Assembly: GCA_018806915.1 (NCBI GenBank)
Contig: JAGKQI010000051.1
Coordinates: 372,001-436,000, forward strand
Direction: 5' to 3'
DNA: 64,000 bases
Origin: Phytophthora colocasiae
Taxonomy: Eukaryota; Oomycota; Peronosporomycetes; Peronosporales; Peronosporaceae
Both the position numbers and the translations under genes were made by a program. This document shows, piece by piece, positions 43,576-55,000 of this stretch; within the stretch, counting starts at the first letter, position 1; every line of letters begins with the position of its first letter. Below the pieces are notes generated by a model that saw only the letters and a list, made by a program, of their open reading frames with translations, did not search any database and was not told the DNA's origin.

Positions 43576-44992
43576 TGTGGTGAAGCGGACAAAAAAATTT
43601 TCCCGGAGAGGCGATGTCAGCCACGAACCCGAATAGAGTCGGAACGAGCGACAGGGGGGACCTGTGATCGCCAGATCTGGGTCGAATCAGATGAAGGTAC
43701 GATGGGTCCCGCCGGGAACAGGCAACGGAGACACCGGCGAAGAAGCAAGTGGAGCGGTGTTCGTGGGTGATCCGAATCCTGCCGTGGTGTTCGTGGGTGA
43801 TCCGAATCCTGCCGGAGGAAGAATGGGGAAATCAAGGATGTTCTCGCGCGATCAACGATGACGGGTCCCCAAGCGAGCATGATCAGCTTACCCTGGCGCC
43901 CCGAAGCCTCTAACAGCACGATCCAACTTCCCCGAGCGGCGACGAAGCGAGATCACGCAAGATCGCGCAATGATCCTCTCCCGTATAAGTACGAGATCAG
44001 CTCCGGATCAAGGTCAACCCCAGGCGCGGCGCAGACTCTTCTTGTGGCCTGATCCGGATTCTATGAAGGATCACCAAGCGGGATCAGGCAGTGATCAAGT
44101 CGATTAAGTACGAGATCAAGCTCCGGTTAAGTGCGAGATCAAGTCCCGATTAAGTACGAGATCAAGCTTCGGTTAAGTACGAGATCAAGCTTCGGTTAAG
44201 TGCGAGATCAAGCTTCGGTTAAGTACGAGATCAAGCTTCGGTTAAGTACGGAATCGGCCCAAGATCAGGGTTAGGGGAACTAAGCTAGGGATCAGCTATG
44301 TAGCCAGTGTCATGTGATCGTAGGATAGTAAATCAGGATGGGATTAGTAGGCATAGGAATAACCATAAACAGACTCGAATTTGCCCTGAACCACTCAAGT
44401 GTCTTCGCTACGCCTGGAACCGGGAACTACATTGGCCCTACAAGCGTCAGGAAGGTAAGGATACGTGACCTAGTATAGCGGTTAAGTCTGGATAATATAT
44501 TGGCCAGCTTTGCCCTATCTAGTGAACTATCCTTTAAGTGTATACATCGGATCGGAAGGAATTGGTTGTTTAGCCTAAGGATCCAGTCGAATCTCGCCCC
44601 CTCAAGACCCCCGCTATCGGAAGCGGAAAACAACGAAAGGAAGGGACTGAATCCCGAATATTGGACTATTGGAAGACCTGGATCAAGAACCAGGCACCCG
44701 GATCAAGGCTCGAGAACTCGCCTACGACCGGGATCAAGTACCCCGAGGTGGAGTGAAGAACTTCCACGCCGCCTCAAACCCCTGCGTCACTCAAGACCTT
44801 CTTCTCGTCCCAAGACATCTTCAGAAGTTACCTGGAAGAGCGTAACCCGCCTGTCGACGGGTACACAAGGTGAACACTACACGCAACAAGATCACGGATC
44901 ATCGGGGGACCCCCTCCGTTAGTCGGTGTCTGGGCGCAAGTGGCGATCGCGATCGGCCTCAACCAGATTTTGGCCAGATCCGCTCCACCACA
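43576..44992 (+). repeat. 3' LTR of innermost element
   Basis: This is the partner of 31111-32458. Differences are three extra 23-bp units, two 2-bp indels and a few substitutions. It ends CACCACA, followed by the TGAC duplication at 44993-44996. Confidence 0.95.
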
Positions 44993-45366
44993 TGACCATC
45001 TTCATGGAAGGTTTACGAGCTGGCGTGGCCAGAACGGAGGCATTCCGTCAGAATCCTCGCACCTTCGAGGACGCTGTCAGCGTGGCATTGAATGCCGAAC
45101 ACAACTTTAAGTTGTCGAGGGTCGGTGCTAACAGCACAGGGTCCGGGGGACCCGAGCCCATGGACCTCAGCTATGCTGAAGATGAAGTAGCCGAGCTACG
45201 AGCTGCGGTGCAGCGTATGAGCACCCGCCGGTGCTACACGTGTGGTAGTCCCACACATCTGAGGCCCAACTGCCCTCTGCGCAAAGAGCGCGCCGGCCAG
45301 AATGGCCGCAACCCTGCCGCGGGTCCCGCTTTGGGCTCTGCCCAGGGAAACGAAGGCTCCCAGTAG
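44993..45366 (+). pseudogene. gag of inner element, 3' part
   Basis: The frame continues inner gag after the third element: TIFMEGLRAGVARTEAF, then the zinc knuckle CYTCGSPTHLRPNC at about 45234-45275. It ends with TAG at 45364-45366. The slippery site and hairpin for -1 frameshifting overlap this end. Confidence 0.88.
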
Positions 45367-45386
45367 ACGCGGGGCGGTCTACTGGG
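45345..45386 (+). promoter_or_regulatory. -1 ribosomal frameshift signal of inner element
   Basis: GGGAAAC (45345-45351) lies in the correct phase (G GGA AAC in gag). A 7-base spacer follows, then a perfect 10-bp stem CCCAGTAGAC (45359-45368) / GTCTACTGGG (45377-45386) with an 8-base loop. The gag stop codon lies inside the stem. The -1 frame from the heptamer leads directly into pol. Confidence 0.8.
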
Positions 45387-48300
45387 GAAGAACTGAGTTC
45401 TGCAGTGCGTGAGAGGCACTGGGGCTCAGCCCCGAAGAGCTCCGTGCTCTTGAACACGGAACGTGTGAGTAAGCAGGGCTTGCTGGTCGTCCATGTGGAC
45501 GTGAAGGGCTTTGAGAAGCCATGGATCGTGTTGATCGATTCGGGGGCGTCTGGCAACTATGTCAGATGCTCCGCCGTTGAGGGTAGTCAGCAATATGCTG
45601 AGGCGCTTCGAGCGCGAAGAGGTGACACCGTCACTGTCTGTCGAGCGACAGGCGTCCGTGTTACGGTTGTCAAGGCCCCCATGGACCAGCGACTGATGTT
45701 CTTGGACTTCGATAGCGTAGAACGCTGCTTGGTCCTGGATCTGGATTCGAGGTACGACCTCATCCTTGGTATGGCGTGGCTGGAGCGCCACGAGCCATGG
45801 ATCGATTGGAGGTCGAAGACCTTAGGTGCTACGCACTTCTCTCCTAGTGGAGCTTTGGCGAGTCATGAACCCACCTCTGCAACGAAGCAGGAGCGCTATT
45901 GGCGCGAGCATCGAGCCGAGTCGGCTATGATGCTGGAAGTCGGTGTGTCGTAGTTGGTGGACAGCACCGAGTGCGAGGACCGCAGTCCTGTTGAGCGCGT
46001 AGCGCCGGTTGACAGTGAGTCAACGTGTGGGCCAAGCTCACGTAACCCCTGTGGGGCGACACGTACTCCGCCGAGTGACGCCGGTCATGGACCGTCACTG
46101 GATGCCGATGGCATCGGGCCTTACCAGGCCGTGAACTGTGGGGCGGCACGTACTCCGTCGAGTGATACTGGTCGTGGACCAAGTCGATCGCTGAGTGTCT
46201 CTGACACTGGACCTGTTACGGTCATTGATTGTGCAGCGGCACGTACTCCGCTGAAGAGCGGCATCGGTCGTCGACCGAGTGGATCGCAGAGTGTCACTGA
46301 CACTGGGCCTGAAGGGGCCGAAACCTGTGCGGCGGCACGTACTCCGTCTAGTGACGTCGGCGGTAGACCGAGTCAGTCACTGAGTGTCACTGACACTGGG
46401 CCGGGCAAGGCCATAACCTGTGCGGCGGCACGTACTCCGTCGAGTGGACGTTCGTCGGCTAGGCGACGACGTCGTAAGGCCCTATGGGCGAGACGCTCTG
46501 CGTCTGAGTCGTCCGTGACGTCAAGTGTCAACGCACGGGAGGGCTGTGGGCAGCTATACACTCTGGTTGATGGAGTGGACGGCAGTGCCGAAGGCAGCGT
46601 CCTGCTGGACGGACTGCCGAGTGTTGACAAGCTCCTTGAGCTAGAAGAGATGTCGTTCGCCGACTTTAGCGATGCCTTGAAGGCTGGCGAACTCGCCGAG
46701 GTGGTCATCGTTCGACCAGAAGAGGAGTTAAACTCATCGTCCCTCGTAGACGAGTCCGTCTTGGCCGAGGTCAAGAAGGCGCTGAGCGCCAGGAGTGGAT
46801 CGGAGATCCTCAAGAATCCCTCGGATCCCTTCTACTCCTTGCTGAAGGAATATGGAGACGTTGTCTCAAAGGAACCACCGAGTGGCCTGCCTCCTGACCG
46901 AGGCGTTCGTCACGAGATCGACTTAGTTCCCGGAACTAAATACTGCGTGACCCGGCAGTGGCCTCTTCCTAAAGAGCAATGCGATGTCATTGATGCCTTC
47001 TTCCATGCGAAGCACGCGGCGGGTCTCGTGCGCGAGAGCAAGTCTCCGCACTCCGCGCCTACGTTCTGTGTCAGAAAGCCGAATGGCAAGTGGCGTATCG
47101 TTCACGCTTTTAACAAGCTCAACGCTGCCACGATTCCGGCGCAGACGCCGATTCCTAGGAAGGATGTTCTTCAGAACAACATGGTGGGTTGCACCATGTA
47201 CAGTGCGCTCGACTTAGTCGATGGCTACTATCAGCTGCTCATGCGAGCCAGTGATATTCCGCTTACAGCGGTGAGCACCCCGAGCGGCATGCTCTGGGAG
47301 TGGCTCGTCATGCCCCAAGGGCTGTCGAATGCGCCTGCAACGTTCAATCGTCTAGTGACGCAGTTGTTCAGGCCCCTACGGGCATTCGCACAGACGTACT
47401 TTGACGACGTGTTCGTCCACAGTCAGGCCGAACACGGCAAGACTGACGTTGAGGTGCACGTGGAACACGTGAGAGCTGTGCTCGAGTGCATGCGCACGAA
47501 CAAATTGTACGCCAACGCGGACAAGTGCGTCTTTGGCGCGGAAGAAATCCCCTTCCTAGGGTGCTTCATTGGGAAGCATGGCCTTCGTGCTGATCCAGCA
47601 AAGGTCAAGGCCATTGTGGACTGGCCGGTTCCCTTGAACCAGAAGGATTTGCGTAAGTGGCTGGGCGGCCAACTACTTGCACAAAGTACAGCGAGAACTA
47701 CGCTGAGTTGGCTCGGCCACTGTCGGATCTCCTTAAGAAGGATGCCGAATGGGTATGGCGTGCTGAGCACGAGAGTGCGTTCACTCGTATCAAGGATAGC
47801 CTGCTTCAGGCACCGATACTGGCGTTGCCAGACCCCGATCGTCCGTTCATCGTCGTCTGTGACGCCTCGGACTTTGCCATCGGCAGTGCTTTGCTACAAA
47901 CGGACGCCGACGGGCGCGAACGCGTCATTGCGTTTGAGTCTCGGCAGCTCAAGGCTGCTGAGAAGAACTATCCAGTTCATGACAAGGAGCTACTTGCGAT
48001 GAAGCACGCTCTCGTCAAATTCAGGGTTCACCTGCTCGGCTCCAAGCCGTTTGTGATCTACACGGATCATGCGTCACTACGCACAGCGACGCAGTCGCCT
48101 CACCTCTTGCAGAGGATGGCCCGATGGCTCTCCTTCTTTGCGGAGTATAACTTCGAGGTGAAGTACAAGCCTGGCAGGCAGAACGTCCTCGCTGACGCGT
48201 TATCACGTCGCCCGGACTATGAGTTATCTCATGTCACCTCTGTGACGTCGTCCGTGACGGACATGGTTCGAGCAGCGTACGCTCAGGACGACTCTTGTGT

Positions 48301-50176
48301 CGCGCTGCTTCAAGCTCTAGGGAGCGATGAGTTTAAGGACTCAAATGTGACTCTGTCACGACGCCTAAAGGCGAGACTCCAGCGCTATAGCCTGGAAGGT
48401 GGTCTGATGTACTACAGCACGGGTCAGGATGACCCACCACGTGTGGTGGTTCCTCACGATGAGGACCTGAAGTATCGTATCCTCTATGAGGCCCACGACA
48501 CGCCCACAAGCGGCCACCTCGGTCGTGAAAAGACCTACGGCTCGGTGAGCTCCATGTACTGGTGGCCGAAGATGTACAAGTGGGTCAGCACATATGTGCA
48601 CACGTGCGAGACGTGTCAGCGGGTTAAACCCTCGCCGCATGCGGCAGCGCCTTTGGCGAGCTTGCCTGTACCCTCTGGGTGTTGGCAGTCCATGAGTATG
48701 GACTTCGTGTTTGGCCTGCCGAAGGATACGGCAGGCAACACGGGCGTTGTGGTCTTTGTTGACCGTCTGAGCAAGATGGCTCACCTAGCGGCTGTGCCGG
48801 ACACCGTCGATGGCGCTGGTACAGCGACGATCTTTATCGATCGGGTCTTCCGCCAGCATGGGCTGCCAGAGACTATTGTCTCGGATCGAGACCCCCGTTT
48901 CACGGGTCACTTCTGGACGTCCGTCTTCAAAGTGCTTGGCACTCGACTGGACATGTCCACGGCGGATCATCCGCAGACCGACGGTCAGACTGAACGCGTG
49001 AACCGCGTCCTGGAGTACATCCTCCGCAGCGTATGCGCTGAAACGCCGAAGCGTTGGAGCGCTATGCTCCCTCTCGTTGAGTTCTCAATGAACAACGCGG
49101 TGCATGCCTCGACAGGCTTCACCCCGTTCTACGTGAACGGCGTTGCGCATCCGCGCGTCCCGCTCACTCCGCCACGCGGTAGCCTTGGGCTTGGTGGGGG
49201 AGAGGCTGTGCCGTCGCTCGACTCCGAGCTTGCTGATGTCAGCCCCCTTGCTGTTCGCAAGCAAGTCGATGACTTCCTCTCGATGAGGCTTAGCGTCTTA
49301 CGCCGTGTGCGTGACGCAATGGCTGAAAGCCAAGATGTTCAAAGGAACAAGCTGATGCCAAAGGCAGAAGCAACATGTGGGAGTTCAAGGTCGGTGACCA
49401 CGTTTTATTAAACGCTAAGAACCTGCCTACACACGCAGTGTCAGCCGTCTTCAAGACGAAGTTGCGGCCGCGCTTCATTGGACCGTTCACGGTCGTGGCT
49501 AAGAAGGGCCTGGCATACACGCTTGACTTGCCAAAGCGTATGCGAACACATCCTGTGTTCTACGTGGGCTTGCTTAAGCCATATCGGGACCCTGCTCTTG
49601 TGAGTTCTGAGGAGCTGGCGCCGAGTCGGACGAAGGCTGCACGGCAGCAGGTGGCAGAGCCACAGGTGGTTGCATCCGAACCAACAGGTCTTGTCAATCC
49701 GGAGCAACGTGATGCTCGAGGTCATAGACCCGCTGATGCAGCACCAGAGGCGACTCAGACCGGTCCCCGCGACTCTAGGTCTCCTCGAGACCAGTCGCTA
49801 AGCGATGGGTCGGATGACCGACGTGGTGGTCGTGCTCCTTCACCGAGCCGACGCGGGTCTGCAAGCAATGCAGCGCGTCTACACTCGCAGCGCGAGAACC
49901 CATCGACCGCTCGTCCTCCTCCTGCTCTGCTCGATGAGCAAGGTGAGCTTCACTATCACGTGGATCGCCTGATGGCGCGGCGTCGTCGCCAAGGTCACAA
50001 CCAGTATCTGGTGAAGTGGCGAGGTTACCCTCACTCCACAGAACTCGTGGGAGTTTGAGGTGCCACTACGGCAGGATTGCCCCGACGTCGTTGACGCGTA
50101 TGATCGGGCACACCCGGTGTCAGACCGCCCGATGGGGGTGCGACGGAGTCGCCGGGTGCCAAGCACCTCCCACTAA
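45352..50176 (+). pseudogene. pol of inner element (protease, RT, RNase H, integrase, chromodomain), broken
   Basis: Order: protease (LIDSGASGNYV, about 45535), 31-residue repeat array (46050-46430), RT (RKPNGKWRIVHAF, MPQGLSNAP, YFDDVFVH near 47400), RNase H (VVCDASDFAIGSALL), integrase zinc region (GHLGREKT, CETCQRVK), core (SMDFVFGLP, SDRDPRFTGHFW, QTERVNRVL), GPFTVV domain and chromodomain (YHVDRLMARRRR, QYLVKWRGYPHS). Breaks against the outer copy are a TAG at 45951-45953, indels near 47667 at the end of RT, an indel near 49345-49370, and one extra base near 50037. The tail ends with TAA at 50174-50176, inside a small hairpin. Confidence 0.9.
46050..46430 (+). repeat. in-frame 31-residue repeat array in inner pol
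   Basis: Units start at TGT codons at 46050, 46137, 46230, 46326 and 46419 (spacing 87, 93, 96 and 93 bp). Each reads CxAARTPxSDxGxxPS-xSxSVxDTGP. The outer element has one unit fewer. A run of arginines (RRRRRK) follows. Confidence 0.85.
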
Positions 50177-51089
50177 GGTGGGAGTCCACAGGGTCGTTGC
50201 TGAGCTCAGGCTCTGACCCGTAGCTGCAATACTTGCAGCGAGCACGTCGGTGCCGTCGACATGGCATCGAATGCTCAAACTGCAAGTGCAGTAGAGCTAC
50301 ATGCGCCTCGCGCGCGTGTTTCAAGGGTCTATGACCCTTTAACAACACTGGCCTATGGCCCGGAGCTTCGCGATCATGAAGCGAAGATGGTTCGTGATGA
50401 ACAACCGTCTTAATGACGTTCTGTATAAGTGACAAGTGGTGATGGAAACGGATTCTATCCGATCACCTGACGCTAGAAGCGATCAATGGGTATGACTATG
50501 TCATGAGGCACTGTGGATGCCAGGGATGCCAATGCATTGGACCCCGCATGCTGCATAGCAGTAGGAGGTAGGTAAGCTCCTCCTGAGCGACAGCTTAGCT
50601 GTCTGGTGCTCGTTGTCGTGTCTACGACTGTGCTGAGCACGTGTATTCACAAGACACAGTGTCTGTGACACATAGTGGCGCTTGCGCCTGCTTCAAGGAC
50701 AACTTGGGCATCAAGCCCTGCACACAGTGAGCTCATCCGAGGGTCACATTAACTGTGAAGCGAGTGGGCCCCACTGCTGTGGGGTTCGTGGAACCGTTGG
50801 TAGCTTGGAAGGCTTGCCCTGTGGATCACTGATCCAGTAGTATCATAGATACGCCACCTGTGGCCTTCTTTCCATGCCCGTAGAGCCCCTTGACTCGAGC
50901 CAGTAGGCTCCTATGCTTGGTAAGCATTGGGCCCAAGTGTGTACCAAGTGGCATCGCGTACGGAGGCGTGTAACACGCACGAGAGACAGCGCCGTCCGCG
51001 CAAGGCAAGGTGCCGTGGCCATCGGCCGATAATCGCGTCGTGTGTTTACACTTTCCGGATACGGTATCCGGAGTCTTGGTGGGGGAGAG
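50177..51089. other. 3' untranslated region of inner element
   Basis: This 0.9-kb region carries no long frame on either strand. It has several small self-complementary stretches, such as GCTGCAATACTTGCAGC near 50223. It ends in the polypurine tract GGTGGGGGAGAG (51078-51089), next to the LTR. The outer element has an unrelated 1.3-kb segment with an antisense ORF in this place. Confidence 0.7.
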
Positions 51090-51509
51090 TGTAACGGGGA
51101 TGTTACACGAATGTTTCTCGTTGGTGTGTGACACACGTGGATACATTTATGTGGGTACATAATAGTGTGTGACACTCATGATACATTATGTGGGTACATA
51201 ATGGTGTGGCACACACGAGTAGATACGTAGATGGCCTCAGAGCCTCACGTTGCATTTTGATTAGGATTTAGTATGTTAGATACTAAATCCGTTACATTTA
51301 GGATTAGGACAATAAAGTCAATAAAAATCAGTTTGCATTTTACATAGTTAGTGTTAGTCCTTTGTTATAGGGACACTGACTCTGTGAGTCCCGTATTTAG
51401 TGGACTACTTGGTTCTTGTATAGAACCGAAGGCTAGTGCCTTGCAAGCAGGACTCTACGAGTCAACTAAACTTCCTCTGTGCCGTGCACACCTACGCAGC
51501 CCCGCTGCA
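51090..51509 (+). repeat. 3' LTR of inner element
   Basis: It differs from 30031-30451 by one missing T (near 51187) and one base (CTTGG instead of CTTAG near 51409). It is followed by the TTAAG duplication. Confidence 0.95.
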
Positions 51510-52051
51510 TTAAGGTCAAGCTTACGCAAGTGTTTGCTCCGCCTAACCAGGCGTATCGCGTGCGGTCACGCTTCCTTGCTTGCCGACAGGGCAAAAGGGA
51601 CCTGGTGGACTATGTCCAAGAGCTGCGCACGCTGATTGCCGGCATGGCTGCCGACCCTCTACCTGAGGTGGTCACCGTGACCATCTTCATGGAAGGTTTA
51701 CGAGCTGGCGTGGCCAGGACGGAGGCATTCCGTCAGAATCCTCGCACCTTCGAGGACGCTGTCAGCGTGGCATTGAATGCCGAACACAACTTTAAGTTGT
51801 CGAGGGTCGGTGCTAACAGCACAGGGTCCGGGGGACCCGAGCCCATGGACCTCAGCTATGCTGAAGACGAAGTAGCCGAGCTACGAGCTGCGGTGCAACG
51901 TATGAGCACCCGCCGGTGCTACACGTGTGGTAGTCCCACACATCTGAGGCCCAACTGTCCTCTGCGCAAAGAGCGCGCCGGCCAGAATGGCCGCAACCCT
52001 GCCGCGGGCCCCGCTTTGGGCTCTGCCCAGGGAAACGACGGCTCCCAGTAG
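51510..52051 (+). pseudogene. gag of outer element, 3' part
   Basis: This resumes outer gag after the inner element, from the TTAAG duplication: [21 protein letters not shown]. It runs to the zinc knuckle CYTCGSPTHLRPNC and a TAG at 52049-52051. It is intact in itself, but separated from its 5' part by 21 kb. Confidence 0.88.
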
Positions 52052-52071
52052 ACGCGGGGCGGTCTACTGGG
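52030..52071 (+). promoter_or_regulatory. -1 ribosomal frameshift signal of outer element
   Basis: GGGAAAC is at 52030-52036. A 7-base spacer (52037-52043) follows, then a perfect 10-bp stem 52044-52053 / 52062-52071 with loop GCGGGGCG. The gag TAG (52049-52051) is in the 5' arm. Loop bases CGGGGC (52055-52060) are complementary to GCCCCG at 52114-52119, so a pseudoknot-like tertiary pairing is possible. The pol frame is open back through the heptamer in the -1 phase. Confidence 0.82.
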
Positions 52072-55000
52072 GAAGAACTGAGTTCTGCAGTGCGTGAGAG
52101 GCACTGGGGCTCAGCCCCGAAGAGCTCCGTGCTCTTGAACACGGAACGTGTGAGCAAGCAGGGCTTGCTGGTCGTCCATGTGGACGTGAAGGGCTTCGAG
52201 AAGCCGTGGATCGTGTTGATCGATTCGGGAGCGTCTGGCAACTATGTCAGACGCTCCACCGTTGAGGGTAGTCAGCAATATGCTGAGGCGCTTCGAGCGC
52301 AAAGAGGTGACACCGTCACTGTCCGTCTAGCGACGGGCGTCCGTGTCACGGCAGCCAAGGTCCCCATGGACCTGCGGCTGAGGTTCCTGGACTTCGACAG
52401 CGTGGAACGCTGCTTGGTCTTGGACCTGGATTCGAGGTACGACCTCATCCTTGGTATGGCGTGGCTGGAGCGCCACGAGCCCTGGATCGATTGGAGGTCG
52501 AAGACCTTAGGTGCTACGCACTTCTCTCCTAGTGGAGCTTTGGCGAGTCATGAACCCACCTCTGCTAGGAAGCAGAAGCGCTATTGGCGCGAGCATCGAG
52601 CCGAGCCGGCTATGATGCTGGAGGTCGGTGTGTCCGAGCTGGTGAACAGCACCGAGTGTGAGGACCGCAGTCCTGTTGAGCGCGTAGCGCCGGTTGACAG
52701 TGAGTCAACGTGTGGGCAGAGCCCACGTAATCCCTGTGGGGCGGCACGTACTCCGCCGAGCGATACTGGTCGTGGACCAAGTCGATCGCTGAATGTCTCT
52801 GACATTGGACCAGCTACGGTCATTGATTGTGCAGCGGCACGTACTCCGCTGAGCGACATCGGTAATCGACCGAGTAGGTCGCTGAGTGTCTCCGACACTG
52901 GGCCTGGTGAGGCCGAAACTTGTGCGACGGCACGTACTCCGTCTAGTGACGTCGGCGGTAGACCGAGTCAGTCACTGAGTGTCACTGACACTGGGCCGGG
53001 CAAGGCCATAACCTGTGCGACGGCACGTACTCCGTCGAGGGGACGTTCGTCGGCTAGGCGACGACGTCGTAAGGCCCTATGGGCGAGACGCTCTGCGTCT
53101 GAGTCAGCCGTGACGTCGAGTGCCGACGCACAGGAGGGCTGTGGGCAGCTATACACTCTGGTTGATGGAGTGGACGGCAGTGCCGAAGGCAGCGTCCTGC
53201 TGGACGAACTGCCGAGTGTTGACAAGCTCCTTGAGCTAGAAGAGATGTCGTTCGCCGACTTTGGCGATGCCTTGAAGGCTGGTGAACTCGCCGAGGTGGT
53301 CATCGTCCGACCAGAAGAGGAGTTAAACTCATCGTCCCTCGTTGACGAGTCCGTCTTGACCGCGGTCAAGAAGGCGTTGAACGCCAGTAGTGGATCGGAG
53401 ATTCTCAAGAATCCCTTGGATCCCTTCTACTCCTTGCTGAAGGAGTATGGAGACGTTGTCTCGAAGGAACCACCGAGTGGTATGCCTCCTGACCGAGGCG
53501 TTCGTCACGAGATCGATTTAGTTCCCGGAACTAAATACTGCGTGACCCGGCAGTGGCCTCTTCCTAAAGAGCAATGCGATGTCATTGATGCCTTCTTCCA
53601 TGCGAAGCACGCGGCGGGTCTCGTGCGCGAGAGCAAGTCTCCGCACTCCGCGCCTACGTTCTGTGTCAGAAAGCCGAATGGCAAGTGGCGTATCGTTCAC
53701 GCTTTTAACAAGCTCAACGCTGCCACGATTCCGGCGCAGACGCCGATTCCTAGGAAGGATGTTCTTCAGAACAACATGGTGGGTTGCACCATGTACAGTG
53801 CGCTCGACTTAGTCGATGGCTACTATCAGCTGCTCATGCGAGCCAGTGATATTCCGCTTACAGCGGTGAGCACCCCGAGCGGCATGCTCTGGGAGTGGCT
53901 CGTCATGCCCCAAGGGCTGTCGAATGCGCCTGCAACGTTCAATCGTCTAGTGACGCAGTTGTTCAGGCCCCTACGGGCATTCGCACAGACGTACTTTGAC
54001 GACGTGTTCGTCCACAGTCAGGCCGAACACGGCAAGACTGACGTTGAGGTGCACGTGGAACACGTGAGAGCTGTGCTCGAGTGCATGCGCACGAACAAAT
54101 TGTACGCCAACGCGGACAAGTGCGTCTTTGGCGCGGAAGAAATCCCCTTCCTAGGGTGCTTCATTGGGAAGCATGGCCTTCGTGCTGATCCAGCAAAGGT
54201 CAAGGCCATTGTGGACTGGCCGGTTCCCTTGAACCAGAAGGATTTGCGTAAGTGGCTGGGCTTGGCCAACTACTTGCACAAGTACAGCGAGAACTACGCT
54301 GAGTTGGCTCGGCCACTGTCGGATCTCCTTAAGAAGGATGCCGAATGGGTATGGCGTGCTGAGCACGAGAGTGCGTTCACTCGTATCAAGGATAGCCTGC
54401 TTCAGGCACCGATACTGGCGTTGCCAGACCCCGATCGTCCGTTCATCGTCGTCTGTGACGCCTCGGACTTTGCCATCGGCAGTGCGTTGCTACAAGCGGA
54501 CGCCGACGGGCGCGAACGCGTCATTGCGTTTGAGTCTCGGCAGCTCAAGGCTGCTGAGAAGAACTATCCAGTTCATGACAAGGAGCTACTTGCGATGAAG
54601 CACGCTCTCGTCAAATTCAGGGTTCACCTGCTCGGCTCCAAGCCGTTTGTGATCTACACGGATCATGCGTCACTACGCACAGCGACGCAGTCGCCTCACC
54701 TCTTGCAGAGGATGGCCCGATGGCTCTCCTTCTTTGCGGAGTATAACTTCGAGGTGAAGTACAAGCCTGGCAGGCAGAACGTCCTCGCTGACGCGTTATC
54801 ACGTCGCCCGGACTATGAGTTATCTCATGTCACCTCTGTGACGTCGTCCGTGACGGACATGGTTCGAGCAGCGTACGCTCAGGACGACTCTTGTGTCGCG
54901 CTGCTTCAAGCTCTAGGGAGCGATGAGTTTAAGGACTCAAATGTGACTCTGTCACGACGCCTAAAGGCGAGACTCCAGCGCTATAGCCTGGAAGGTGGTC

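Larger units (their letters stand above)
31111..44992 (+). mobile_element. innermost Ty3/gypsy LTR retrotransposon with second RNase H and antisense ORF
   Basis: LTRs are 31111-32458 (1348 bp) and 43576-44992 (1417 bp). Both start TGTGGTG and end CACCACA. The 4-bp duplication TGAC flanks the element (31107-31110, 44993-44996). Order: LTR, primer-binding site, gag with two zinc knuckles, protease, RT with YIDD, RNase H, a second RNase H, integrase, chromodomain, a 3-kb region with antisense coding frames, LTR. It is unrelated at sequence level to the two host elements. It is extremely rich in GATC. Pol contains one in-frame stop and several frameshifts, so this copy is dead. The layout fits the oomycete Ty3/gypsy elements known to carry an archaeal-type extra RNase H. 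Confidence 0.92.
30031..51509 (+). mobile_element. inner Ty3/gypsy LTR retrotransposon (same family, variant 3' end)
   Basis: LTRs at 30031-30451 and 51090-51509 differ by one base change and one indel. The 5-bp duplication TTAAG lies on both sides (30026-30030, 51510-51514). The element sits inside gag of the outer element. Gag and most of pol are nearly identical to the outer copy. The last part of pol, the roughly 0.9-kb 3' untranslated region and the first 130 bp of the LTR are different, and there is no long antisense ORF. Gag is interrupted at TGAC by the third element (31111-44992). Pol carries a TAG at 45951-45953 and several indels, so it is inactive. Confidence 0.93.

Noticed and set aside
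31641..44250. The 23-bp arrays as a possible CRISPR array
   Set aside because: Units are directly adjacent without spacers, lie inside LTRs, and the genome is eukaryotic.
49374..50058. Separate gene for the chromodomain part of the inner element
   Set aside because: It is the frame-shifted tail of inner pol; the outer copy shows it joined to integrase.
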